Below are positions 22,755-30,530 of a DNA stretch of 37,860 nt, piece after piece; within the stretch, counting starts at the first letter, position 1; every line of letters begins with the position of its first letter. Position numbers and translations under genes: made by a program. The notes under the pieces were generated by a model. The model ran no database searches. It was not told where the DNA came from and saw nothing but the letters and a program-made list of their open reading frames with translations. Source of the stretch: CADCWK01 sp964244115 (lineage in GTDB: Bacteria; Chloroflexota; Chloroflexia; Thermomicrobiales; UBA6265); contig CAXTHM010000035.1 of NCBI GenBank assembly GCA_964244115.1, forward strand, positions 1 through 37,860. The letters are read 5' to 3'.

Positions 22755-23651
22755 TTGGATCTTCAGGAACTGGTCCTGCTCGGCGTCGTCTCGGCCGGAG
22801 CCGGGATCGTGGGCTCCATGCTCGGTCTGGGTGGTGGCATCTTCATGGTGCCGCTGTTCACGCTCTTCTTCGGGGTAGACCAGAAGGCCGCCATCGGGGC
22901 GAGCGCCGTGGCGGTCGTCGCCAACTCGGTCGTCGGCTCGACCGTCCACCTGCGTAGCCAGTTCACAAACATCCGCCTGGCGATGGCGCTCCAGGTCACG
23001 ACGGCGGCGGGCGCGACGGTCGGCGCGATCGTCGGTGTCGCCGCCAACCAGCAGGTGATCAGCGCCGTCTTCGCCCTGGTGCTGCTCTATGCGATCTTCT
23101 CGATGCTCGCCCAGCGCCGAGCTCGACCGACGGCGGCGCCCGGTCCGGTCGCCCCACCGGTCGCGATGCCCGGTGAGTCCGCTGCCGTTCCCGTCGCGAC
23201 CGTTGCCACGTCCGACCCGCTGACCGGGCACTATCGTGACCGGGGCACGGACGTCACCTACACGCCCGAGCGGGTCAGGGCCGGCGTCGGGCTGAGTGGT
23301 CTGGCCGGCGTCCTGTCCGGGATGCTCGGCATCGGCGGTGGGCTGGTCCAGGTGCCGGCGATGTCGATCCTGATGAAGGTCCCGGTCAAGGCCGCGGCGG
23401 GGACGAGCACCTTCATGGTCGGCTTCGCCTCGGTCGCGACGGCGACGGTGTACTACGCCTCGGGCGAGATCGACCCGCAGATCGTGATCGCGGCGCTGCT
23501 GGGCGTCTTCGTCGGCTCCCAGATCGGCCCACGGATCACCCGCCGGGTTTCGACCGAGCGCCTGGTGCTGTTCTTCGTCGGGATCATGAGCCTGCTGGCC
23601 GTCTCGATGATCCTGCAGGCCGCCGACGTCGATGTCCCGTGGGCGAGGTAG
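22755..23651 (+). CDS. TauE/SafE family membrane permease
   Basis: 298 residues with two membrane halves (1-120 and 180-290), each starting with the family motif: AGIVGSMLGLGGGIFMVPLF near 15-34 and AGVLSGMLGIGGGLVQVPAM in the second half. The hydrophilic Pro/Ala-rich linker between them is cytoplasmic. The family exports sulfite, sulfoacetate and related anions; the substrate here is unknown. The start is TTG 22755, directly after AGGAGG. The DUF1634 gene follows 4 bases after the stop, a common pairing for this family. Confidence 0.88.
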   Translation: MDLQELVLLGVVSAGAGIVGSMLGLGGGIFMVPLFTLFFGVDQKAAIGASAVAVVANSVVGSTVHLRSQFTNIRLAMALQVTTAAGATVGAIVGVAANQQVISAVFALVLLYAIFSMLAQRRARPTAAPGPVAPPVAMPGESAAVPVATVATSDPLTGHYRDRGTDVTYTPERVRAGVGLSGLAGVLSGMLGIGGGLVQVPAMSILMKVPVKAAAGTSTFMVGFASVATATVYYASGEIDPQIVIAALLGVFVGSQIGPRITRRVSTERLVLFFVGIMSLLAVSMILQAADVDVPWAR

Positions 23652-23655
23652 CGGT

Positions 23656-24021
23656 ATGGAGATCACGCCGATGACTCCCGGTCCCGTCATGCTCGTCTAC
23701 CGGGTCGCCCGCCGCACCCTGATCGCCGGGTTCGCGATCACCGTCGCCCTGGTCGCGGTCGCCCTGGTCCTCGCCGTCGTCAAGGACCAGCCGATCGCGG
23801 AATCGACCCTCCCCCTCTCCGACCTGCCATCCGCCGTCCGGGACGGCGACCCGAGCGCCGTCGCCGAGCTGGCGATCTTCGCGATCGTGCTGACGCCGAT
23901 CCTGACCACGCTCGGCGTGATCGGGGCGTTCCTGACGATCGGCGACCGGCGCTACGCCGGGATCTCGGTCCTCGTCCTGCTCGTCCTGTCCGGCAGTATG
24001 GTCGTCGCGCTGCTTCGTTAG
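23656..24021 (+). CDS. DUF1634-like small membrane protein
   Basis: 121 residues with three predicted membrane helices (about 18-42, 74-98, 104-120) and no other motif. Its position 4 bases behind TauE/SafE matches the usual context of DUF1634 proteins, thought to assist the permease. ATG 23656 has GAGG 8 bases upstream within the end of the permease gene. The family call rests on context and topology. Confidence 0.72.
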   Translation: MEITPMTPGPVMLVYRVARRTLIAGFAITVALVAVALVLAVVKDQPIAESTLPLSDLPSAVRDGDPSAVAELAIFAIVLTPILTTLGVIGAFLTIGDRRYAGISVLVLLVLSGSMVVALLR

Positions 24022-24050
24022 GCGCTTCCCCCTCGACTCAGGAGAATCCC

Positions 24051-24923
24051 GTGAGCGACCCCGTTCAGGCCGATGCCCCGATCGCGATCATGGTCGCGAT
24101 GCGCTCGGAACTCCGCCACCTGTTCGACGGCCTGGCGCTGGACAGACCGTCCCCCGGGAGCTCGGACCCAGCCCTCGCGCTGCTGACCGACGACGACCGC
24201 CGGACGCTGACCGAACTCCCATCACCGACGCGGCCGCCGCTGGCCGGGACCTGGCCGGCCTGGTCCGGGACGATCGGGGAGCGCCGGGTGATCGCCGTGC
24301 TGTCCGGGATCGGTCCGGCCAACGCCGCCGGCGCCCTCGGCGCCCTGCTGGCGACGACACCCGTCTCGGCGGTGATCAGCTACGGCTGCGCCGGCGCCCA
24401 TCGCCGCGACCTCGACCTCGGGGATGTCGTCATCGCGGATCGGTCGATCAACCACGCGGCCTTCGATCTCCAGCCCGACGGGACCGAGCGCTACCGGGGC
24501 AACGACGCCGCCACCGGTCCGGACCCGATGCCGCCATCCGAGACACCGTCCGACCCAGCCCTGCTCGCCGCCGCGCACCGGGCCGCCGAGAGCTGGACCC
24601 CCGACCCGTGGCCCTGGGACGGTCGCCTCCTGTCCGTCCTGACCGGCGCCGTCGCCAGCGCCGACGTCTGGACGCAGGCAATCGACCGGCTCGACGTCAT
24701 CAACGGGCGCCACGGGACGCTCTGCGAGGAGATGGAGGCGGCGTCCCTGGGCGTGGTCTGCCAGCGCCTGGCGATCCCGTTCCTCGCGATCAAGGACATC
24801 TCCAACAACGAATACCGCACCGCGACCGACCTCGCCGGCGGGATGGAGGAGTTCCCGCTGGCCGAGGTCGGTCGCCGAGCGGCCGCGCTCGTCGTGCGGA
24901 CGATCACGGGTCTGGGAGCATGA
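24051..24923 (+). CDS. 5'-methylthioadenosine/S-adenosylhomocysteine nucleosidase-like protein
   Basis: 290 residues of the PNP/UDP phosphorylase superfamily, MTA/SAH nucleosidase branch. The N-terminus IAIMVAMRSELRHL carries the conserved AMxxE (E20). The central IGPANAAGALGALL and SYGCAG form the ribose and phosphate-side loop. CEEMEAASLGVVC supplies the MEx motif, and IAIKDISNNE aligns with the catalytic RxxSD segment (here KDISNN). The protein is about 50 residues longer than E. coli MTAN through an insert around 45-75. It cleaves the glycosidic bond of MTA/SAH in methionine salvage; a different nucleoside substrate is possible. GTG 24051 has AGGAG at 7 bases. Confidence 0.8.
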   Translation: MSDPVQADAPIAIMVAMRSELRHLFDGLALDRPSPGSSDPALALLTDDDRRTLTELPSPTRPPLAGTWPAWSGTIGERRVIAVLSGIGPANAAGALGALLATTPVSAVISYGCAGAHRRDLDLGDVVIADRSINHAAFDLQPDGTERYRGNDAATGPDPMPPSETPSDPALLAAAHRAAESWTPDPWPWDGRLLSVLTGAVASADVWTQAIDRLDVINGRHGTLCEEMEAASLGVVCQRLAIPFLAIKDISNNEYRTATDLAGGMEEFPLAEVGRRAAALVVRTITGLGA

Positions 24924-24938
24924 TGATCGAACTGGCCG

Positions 24939-25709
24939 CTAGTTGAGGTACTCGAGGGGGCGGACGGTCATCGTCTTCGCCGCCAGGTCGACGCCGACGA
25001 CGAAGTCGCGGTGATGCGGGTAGAGCACGTCCGGTCCGCCCTCGTCCGGGCGGATGACCAGGACATCGTTGGCCCCGGTCTCGATCACGTCACCGATCGT
25101 TCCGATGACATCGCCGCCCTCGGTCACGACCCGGAGCCCGACGAGCTGATACAGGAAGAGCTCGTTCTCGTCGAGCGGCCGGGCGTCGGCTCCCGCGATG
25201 AACAGCCGCTGGCCGATCATCGTCCGGGCAGCCTCGGGCGTCATCACATTGGACAGGCGGACGAGACCCCGGTCGCGCGTCGAGCGGAAACCGACCAGCC
25301 GTCGCGGCGCCCGCTCCGCTCCGACCCAGACATGCTTGACGGTGTGGAGGTGGTCGGGAGCATCCGTCCAGAGCTGGAGCTTGAGTTCGCCCCGGACGCC
25401 GTGGACGCCGACGAACACCCCGACGGCGAGCCGGACCGCCTCGACGTCGGCGTCGAGATCGGGTCCCTGCGTCTCCTCCAGCCGGCGGGTCCGGAACGGA
25501 TCCGGTTTGGGAGCCGAGCGAGGATCGGGCCGGGAGGCGCGTTCCGCAACGCCCGGGGCGGTCCCGGTCGCTGCTGGCGCGGGACGCTGGCGGCTACGAG
25601 GGGCTGAACGAGCTGGGGCGCCAGTGCGGGCCCGCGCCGGCCGGGAGGCGGTGTCGACCGCATCGACTGGGCCGTCAGCCTTCGATGTCGAGGGAGACTC
25701 GGACGTCAT
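24939..25709 (-). CDS. rimM: 16S rRNA processing protein RimM with long N-terminal extension
   Basis: 256 residues. The RimM fold starts at about 91 (LAVGVFVGVHGVRGELKLQL), with the N-terminal domain to about 175 and the PRC-barrel to the C-terminus (GTIGDVIETGANDVLVI; YPHHRDFV). RimM binds S19 and assists 30S head maturation. The first ~85 residues are Arg/Pro/Ala-rich and disordered-looking; typical RimM has about 170-180 residues in total. ATG 25709 has GGAG at 6 bases and lies 35 bases inside the KH-protein gene, so the two overlap. If a later start is used, the extension would be an artefact, but no better ribosome site is visible. Third gene of rpsP-khpA-rimM. Confidence 0.9.
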   Translation of the reverse strand: MTSESPSTSKADGPVDAVDTASRPARARTGAPARSAPRSRQRPAPAATGTAPGVAERASRPDPRSAPKPDPFRTRRLEETQGPDLDADVEAVRLAVGVFVGVHGVRGELKLQLWTDAPDHLHTVKHVWVGAERAPRRLVGFRSTRDRGLVRLSNVMTPEAARTMIGQRLFIAGADARPLDENELFLYQLVGLRVVTEGGDVIGTIGDVIETGANDVLVIRPDEGGPDVLYPHHRDFVVGVDLAAKTMTVRPLEYLN

Positions 25710-26052
25710 GGCGTGCTCCGGCGATCTGGACGGCCGTCCGGATCGCCCGTGCGGTCCGGCCCTGGCGGCCGATGACCTTGCCGAGCTCGCCATCGGCGAC
25801 CCGGAGAGTGAGAAGAACGGAGTGCTCGCGCAGTCGCGAGGAGACGACCACGGCGTCCGGCTCGTCGACGAGGTTGCCGACGATGTAGCGGATGACCTCG
25901 CGGAGCCGGACCTCGGCGTCGGTCCCGCCCTCGGTCACCTCGGCCCGGTCAGCATCGGACCGACCGGGCCTGGCCTGGGCGGGAAACGCGTCGAGCCCGG
26001 CCGCCGGTTCGGCTGACCGGGCCTCGTCGGAAACGCCTTCATCGTCGGACAT
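25675..26052 (-). CDS. khpA: KH-domain RNA-binding protein KhpA with N-terminal extension
   Basis: 125 residues. The KH domain at about 48-122 reads VRLREVIRYIVGNLVDEPDA and LGKVIGRQGRTARAIRTAVQ; GRQG is the GxxG RNA-binding loop. Usual KhpA proteins are about 76-80 residues; this one has ~47 acidic, low-complexity residues in front. The family binds structured RNAs, influences division and cell-wall genes in Gram-positives, and lies between rpsP and rimM in many bacteria, as here. ATG 26052 is preceded by GGAGGTAGC. Its 3' end overlaps rimM. Confidence 0.9.
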   Translation of the reverse strand: MSDDEGVSDEARSAEPAAGLDAFPAQARPGRSDADRAEVTEGGTDAEVRLREVIRYIVGNLVDEPDAVVVSSRLREHSVLLTLRVADGELGKVIGRQGRTARAIRTAVQIAGARHDVRVSLDIEG

Positions 26053-26094
26053 GGCGCTACCTCCGGGTCGAGCGAGACCGCTCGGGCGTTCCGG

Positions 26095-26391
26095 CTAGTT
26101 GGCCGGCGCTTCGGTGGCGACCACGACCGGCTGCTTGAGCTTCCCGGACTGCGTCAGCACACCCTCGCGGACCATGATCGAGCGGACCGTGTCGGTCGGC
26201 TGGGCGCCGACACCGAACCAGTAGCTGGCCCGCTCACGGTCGAGCCGAACCATCGTCGGCTCGGCGAGCGGGTCATAGAGCCCGATGTTCTCGATGAACC
26301 GGCCATCCCGCGGCGAGCGGCTGTCGGCGACGATGATCCGGTAGCTCGGGTTCTTCTTGGCGCCCATGCGCTTGAGGCGGATCTTGATCAT
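26095..26391 (-). CDS. rpsP: 30S ribosomal protein S16
   Basis: 98 residues. The start MIKIRLKRMGAKKNPSYRII and the following VADSRSPRDGRFIENIGLYD are the classic S16 N-terminus. The protein binds 16S rRNA early in 30S assembly. ATG 26391 has GGGAG at 7 bases; the frame is open upstream without similarity. It heads the rpsP-khpA-rimM set. No trmD or ffh is visible: rimM is followed by a convergent gene. Confidence 0.97.
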   Translation of the reverse strand: MIKIRLKRMGAKKNPSYRIIVADSRSPRDGRFIENIGLYDPLAEPTMVRLDRERASYWFGVGAQPTDTVRSIMVREGVLTQSGKLKQPVVVATEAPAN

Positions 26392-26628
26392 GGTCGTACT
26401 CCCTGGCGGCGAGTCTGCCCTGCGGATGCAGGCGGCCTGCGAACCGGCACACGAAAACCCGGGGGTATCCCGCCGGGTCAGCCGGTACACACTGATCCCC
26501 GCACGGCGGACCGTGAGGGCCAGGAGGGCGGCCGGACACCCCTCCCCCTGGACAGCAACGATGATTGTCGCACGGCCGTTCGGACCGGTCAACCGGACCG
26601 AATGCCGAGGACCATGCGACGCGCCGGT

Positions 26629-26847
26629 TCAGTCGTGATCGGTCTGCGCGAGGTCCGACCCATCGATCAGACCCGCCGTCGAGCCACAGGCGGCGAGGAT
26701 GACCTCAACGGTCGGGTCGGGCAGACCGAGTCCATAGGCGCGGGCCACGATCTGGCGAGCGCTCTGGCGCTCCACCAGCGCCTCGGCGATCAGCGTGCTG
26801 GGGCGAACCGGCGGGCCGTCGGTGGTGTCGGAGAAAGCGGGATTCAA
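26629..26847 (-). CDS. Small hypothetical protein behind a structured leader
   Basis: 72 residues if started at the TTG at 26847, which has AAGGAG 10 bases upstream. The sequence (PSTLIAEALVERQSARQIVA, then LPDPTVEVILAACGSTAGLI) looks like folded helical protein and ends SDLAQTDHD. I do not recognise a family. The gene has its own good promoter (26975-27003) and a leader of about 120 bases with strong hairpins, which argues that it is expressed and regulated. The start codon is the least certain part. Confidence 0.5.
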   Translation of the reverse strand: MNPAFSDTTDGPPVRPSTLIAEALVERQSARQIVARAYGLGLPDPTVEVILAACGSTAGLIDGSDLAQTDHD

Positions 26848-26873
26848 CGGGACGACACTCCTTGGTGATCGGC

Positions 26874-26918
26874 CCGGACAGGGGGAGCCGCTGCCAGGCG
26901 GCTGATCCCCCTGTCCGG
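26874..26918 (-). ncRNA. Leader hairpin, possible attenuator or riboswitch
   Basis: Perfect 13-base outer arms (26874-26886 and 26906-26918) plus an inner GCCGC/GCGGC stem. On the transcript the upstream segment CCCTTGTCC can instead pair with GGACAGGG, which is one arm of this hairpin, so two exclusive folds are possible. A second hairpin (GGAGC...GCTCC) lies just before it, around 26930-26956. No known riboswitch consensus was recognised. Confidence 0.5.
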
Positions 26919-26974
26919 ACAAGGGACCGGAGCTCGCCACCGATGGGCGGCTCCGGAGACGACATTGGTTTCCC

Positions 26975-27003
26975 ACCATAACAAAGGAGCAACTCTCGGT
27001 CAA
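26975..27003 (-). promoter_or_regulatory. Promoter of the small ORF and its leader
   Basis: On the minus strand TTGACC (27003-26998), a 17-base spacer and TATGGT (26980-26975). This is one of the best consensus matches in the window. Confidence 0.6.
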
Positions 27004-27178
27004 TCGGCCCAGTCGTTATGTCGGGCTCCGGTTCCGGACGGATCACCACCGAGGCCGACGGACCGATGAGGACGAACGACGTGTCCGCTGGCATGGACTG
27101 CGCGACAATCAGGCGAGAAGGAGCCGCCCGCCTCGACCCGGTCGGCCGGCCGACGTATCCCCCGAAGAGGACGCCCAG

Positions 27179-28027
27179 ATGACCGAACCTACTCTCGATA
27201 CGACCAGCCGACCCGTCGACGGACGCCCACTCATCATCGGCACCAACACCAAACTGCACCACACCCCGACCGAGACAGCGAACTACCTGCACGAACTCGG
27301 CGAGAAGGGCCGGGGCGTCCTGTCCCAGGGAGATGTCCGTCTGTTCCTCTGCCCACCCTATACGTCGCTGCCGGCCGCGGTCCCGGCGGCGCGGGAGACC
27401 GGCCTCCCGATCTGGATCGGCGCCCAGAACGTCGACGGCCACCTCGACGGCGCCTTCACCGGCGAGATCTCGGCACCGATGCTGGAGGCGCTCGGCACTG
27501 ACCTCGTCCTGCTCGGCCATGCCGAACGGCGCAACCTCTTCGGTGAGACGAACGAGTCACTCGCCAAGAAGGTCGTCGTCGCGCTGGCCGGTGGGCTCCG
27601 GGTGATGCTCTGCGTCGGCGAGAAGGCCGATGATCGCGAGCACGGCGTCGGCGTCGAGACGGTCCGGCGGCAGGTCAAGATCGCCCTGAGCGGCATCTCC
27701 CGCGAGTTGCTCGACCGCGTGATGATCGCCTACGAGCCGGTCTGGGCGATCGGGGCCAGCACCCCGGCCGGCCCGGACGACATCCGGCCGATCATCGAGG
27801 AGATCCGCTCCGCGCTAACGCACCGGTTCGGCAGTGTTCGACCCAACGTGCCGGTCCTCTACGGCGGCAGCGTCTCGGTCGCCGCCGCCGGCTCGCTGCT
27901 CCGGGAGCTGCCGGACCTCGAAGGGTTCCTGCTCGGCCGGATCGGGCTGACCGTCGACGGGCTGCTCGGCGTAGTCGAGGCGTCGCGAGCGGTCCGGTCG
28001 CCGGCGGCCGCCGTGGTGGCAAGCTAA
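27179..28027 (+). CDS. Triosephosphate isomerase-family protein
   Basis: 282-residue TIM barrel. Catalytic residues are K25 (GTNTKLH, where classical TIM has GNWKMN), H114 (LLGHAERRN, classical IGHSERR) and E186 (AYEPVWAIG). The phosphate loops YGGSVS and the LGRIGL region are present. The changed lysine and histidine motifs suggest a side branch of the family that may act on another sugar phosphate, such as an erythrulose phosphate, rather than the glycolytic enzyme. The glycerol kinase gene follows 316 bases downstream on the same strand, so glyceraldehyde-3-phosphate/DHAP interconversion remains possible. The ATG at 27179 has AGAGG at 8 bases. Confidence 0.85.
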   Translation: MTEPTLDTTSRPVDGRPLIIGTNTKLHHTPTETANYLHELGEKGRGVLSQGDVRLFLCPPYTSLPAAVPAARETGLPIWIGAQNVDGHLDGAFTGEISAPMLEALGTDLVLLGHAERRNLFGETNESLAKKVVVALAGGLRVMLCVGEKADDREHGVGVETVRRQVKIALSGISRELLDRVMIAYEPVWAIGASTPAGPDDIRPIIEEIRSALTHRFGSVRPNVPVLYGGSVSVAAAGSLLRELPDLEGFLLGRIGLTVDGLLGVVEASRAVRSPAAAVVAS

Positions 28028-28104
28028 CGTGCGATTGCCCAACACGGCTCCTCACTCGCTCGGCGACGTCAAGCCATAGACAGTGAGTCAAAGTCACGGT
28101 TCTG

Positions 28105-28203
28105 CTCCCCTCTCCGGGCACTTCCGGGGCCGCAGCGTAGCGCGAGCCGCATGGGGCGGGTGAGCGCAGCAGGTTCACCCCGGCTGGGAGAGAGGTCTGC
28201 TCC
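28105..28203. repeat. Dispersed repeat family, copy C
   Basis: Starts CTCCCCTCTCCGGGCACTT and ends GAGAGGTCTGCTCC. It shares the long block GAGCCGCATGGGGCGGGTGA and CAGGTTCACCC with copy B. It lies between the TIM-family gene and glpK. Confidence 0.8.
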
Positions 28204-28246
28204 GCCATCACGCAACTCGCGATGAGCACTCCTTCCGGCGACGAGC

Positions 28247-28275
28247 GTGACCAATCCACGCCGGATGGTTACGAT
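28247..28275 (+). promoter_or_regulatory. Candidate glpK promoter
   Basis: GTGACC (28247-28252), a 17-base spacer and TACGAT (28270-28275), each 4 of 6 to consensus. The leader to the ATG would be about 62 bases. Confidence 0.45.
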
Positions 28276-28343
28276 AGCGGCCTGCGAACACGACCAGCGG
28301 CTCACGATGCCGTGAGACATCTCTCACAGGAGCGGGACAGGGC

Positions 28344-29876
28344 ATGGCCGAGGGACAGCGAGCGAATCCGGCCACACCGACCGCCATCCTGGCGCTGGAC
28401 CAGGGCACGACCTCCAGCCGGGCGATCGTCTTCGGCCAGGGTGGCGCGGTGCTAGGTTCCGCCCAGCGCCCGGTGACGCCGACGTACCCACGCTCCGGCT
28501 GGGTCAACCAGGACCCCGACCAGCTCTGGGAGACGACCATCGACGTCGCCCGCAAGGCGATCGACCGGGCCGACCTCACCGGGAACGACATCGCCGCGAT
28601 CGGGATCACCAACCAGCGCGAGACGACGATCCTCTGGGACCGTCACACCGGGCAGCCGGTGGGCCCCGCGATCTCGTGGCAGAGCCGGCAGACCGCCCCG
28701 ATGGTCGAGGCGATCCGGCGCCGGGGCGAGAGCGAGCGCTACCACCGCATCACTGGGCTGCGGCCGGACGCCTACTTCTCGGCCACCAAGATCGCCACGA
28801 TGCTGGACGAATTCCCCGATCTACGCCGCCGGGCCGAGGCCGGTGAGGTGATCTTCGGTACGGTCGATTCGTGGCTGCTCTGGCACCTGACCGGTGGCGC
28901 CCACCTGACCGATGTCACCAACGCCAGTCGCACGATGCTCTTCGACATTCGGGCGCTGGGCTGGTCCGACGACCTGCTGGCCGACCTGAACATCCCCCGG
29001 CTGATGCTGCCCGAGGTCCGACCGTCCGTCGGGCCGTTCGGCACGACGAGCGGCGATCTACTCGGCGCCGCCATCCCGGTCACGGGGATCGCCGGCGACC
29101 AGCATGCCGCCCTGTTCGGGCACGCCTGCCTGGAGCCCGGCGAAGCCAAGAACACCTACGGCACCGGCAGCTTCGTGCTGATGCAGACCGGCGACCGGCC
29201 GGTCGAATCCACCCACGGCCTCCTGACCACGATCGCCTGGCAGATCGTGGGGCAGGCGCCGAGCTTCGCACTCGAAGGGTCGATCTTCGTCACCGGTGCC
29301 GCCGTCCAGTGGCTCCGTGATGGGCTCGGCATCATCCGGAAGGCGGCCGAGATCGAGCCGCTGGCCGCGTCCGTACCGGACAACGGCGGCGTGTTCTTCG
29401 TCCCGGCGCTGACGGGCCTCGGGGCACCGGACTGGGACCCGGACGCTCGCGGCCTGATCATCGGGCTCTCCCGCGGCACGACCGCCGGCCACATCGCGCG
29501 CGCCGCTCTGGAGGCGATCTGCTTCCAGACCCGGGATGTGATCGACGCCATGGCCGCGGACGCGCCGGTCCCGCTCGCCGAGCTGCGGGTCGATGGCGGG
29601 GCGGCCGTGAACGACGTGTTGCTCCAGCTTCAGGCGGACCTGCTCGGCGTCCCGGTCGTCCGGCCAGCCGCCCTGGAGGCGACCGCCCAGGGGGCCGCCG
29701 CGCTGGCCCGCGTCGGCGCCGGCCTCGATTCCGTGGCAGATCACCGGGCTCGCAGCCGACTCGGCGTGGACCGCCGCTTCGAGCCGGCGATCTCGGCCGA
29801 CGAGCGCGATGCCCGCCACGCCCGCTGGCGCCACGCGGTCGAGCGAGCCCGGGGCTGGGAGCGCGACGCCGACTGA
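28344..29876 (+). CDS. glpK: Glycerol kinase
   Basis: 510-residue FGGY-family kinase phosphorylating glycerol to sn-glycerol 3-phosphate. Motifs: LALDQGTTSSRA at the start (phosphate loop 1), GWVNQDPDQLWE, NQRETTILWDRHTGQP (glycerol contact region), GIAGDQHAALFGHACLEPG (with the catalytic Asp in GDQ), YGTGSFVLMQTG (phosphate 2) and LRVDGGAAVNDVLLQ near the end (adenosine motif). Length is normal (about 500). ATG 28344 has AGGAG 11 bases upstream. No glpF or glpD is in the window. The deoxyribosyltransferase gene follows 41 bases later. Confidence 0.96.
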   Translation: MAEGQRANPATPTAILALDQGTTSSRAIVFGQGGAVLGSAQRPVTPTYPRSGWVNQDPDQLWETTIDVARKAIDRADLTGNDIAAIGITNQRETTILWDRHTGQPVGPAISWQSRQTAPMVEAIRRRGESERYHRITGLRPDAYFSATKIATMLDEFPDLRRRAEAGEVIFGTVDSWLLWHLTGGAHLTDVTNASRTMLFDIRALGWSDDLLADLNIPRLMLPEVRPSVGPFGTTSGDLLGAAIPVTGIAGDQHAALFGHACLEPGEAKNTYGTGSFVLMQTGDRPVESTHGLLTTIAWQIVGQAPSFALEGSIFVTGAAVQWLRDGLGIIRKAAEIEPLAASVPDNGGVFFVPALTGLGAPDWDPDARGLIIGLSRGTTAGHIARAALEAICFQTRDVIDAMAADAPVPLAELRVDGGAAVNDVLLQLQADLLGVPVVRPAALEATAQGAAALARVGAGLDSVADHRARSRLGVDRRFEPAISADERDARHARWRHAVERARGWERDAD

Positions 29877-29917
29877 CAGCGGTCGTCCGGATCGACCGAT
29901 CGGAGGGACTTCGACCG

Positions 29918-30379
29918 ATGCGGATCTACTTCGCGGCCCCGCTGTTCAACGCCGCCGAGCAGCGCTTCAACGCCCGGCTGACCTGGCAACTCGAGGAACG
30001 CGGTCACCGGGTCTTCCTGCCCCAGCGGGACGGTTTCGAGATGGCGGAGGCCGACCCAGCCGCCGCGCCCGAGCATGCCATCGAGATGCGCCGCAAGGTC
30101 TTCCAGCTCGACAGTGCCGAGGTGATCGCCGCCGACCTCGTCCTTGCCGTCCTCGACGGCCGGGTCCCGGACGAGGGCGTCTGCGTCGAGATCGGCATCG
30201 CCTGGGCCACCCGGACCGCTGACCCGTCCCGGTCCGGGCGCCGCATCGTCGGGCTCAAGACCGATGCCCGGACCTGGCTGCCGAACGATGCCCTCAACCC
30301 GATGGTCGGCGAGGCGCTCGATCAGCTCTTCACCGACGAGGCAGCCCTGCTCGCATGGATCGCGACCCAACCCGACTAG
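29918..30379 (+). CDS. Nucleoside 2-deoxyribosyltransferase-family protein
   Basis: 153 residues. MRIYFAAPLFNAAEQRFN carries the YxAxPLF nucleotide-binding start, ADLVLAVLDGRVPDEGVCVE holds the Asp and catalytic Glu region (DxGxxxE), and the following IGIAWATRT is typical. The family swaps bases on 2'-deoxynucleosides or hydrolyses dNMPs. Length fits (about 150). ATG 29918 has GGAGGG about 10 bases upstream. It lies 41 bases behind glpK and may be co-transcribed. Confidence 0.85.
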   Translation: MRIYFAAPLFNAAEQRFNARLTWQLEERGHRVFLPQRDGFEMAEADPAAAPEHAIEMRRKVFQLDSAEVIAADLVLAVLDGRVPDEGVCVEIGIAWATRTADPSRSGRRIVGLKTDARTWLPNDALNPMVGEALDQLFTDEAALLAWIATQPD

Positions 30380-30530
30380 CCGTCCGATGAGCGCCCGGAC
30401 GCGAAACGGTCGACTGCGCAGCATCGAGCCGTCGTCCGATAGTTCGGTTTCACGTAGACTACGGCCACATCCGCACATCGAGACCAATGGTCACGGCCTC
30501 CGAATCATGCTCGTCAGGGAGTGAGGCGTC

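Larger units (their letters stand above)
28028..28343. other. Gap between the TIM-family gene and glpK
   Basis: 316 bases. It holds dispersed repeat copy C (28105-28203) and the glpK promoter (28247-28275). No gene is seen. Confidence 0.5.
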
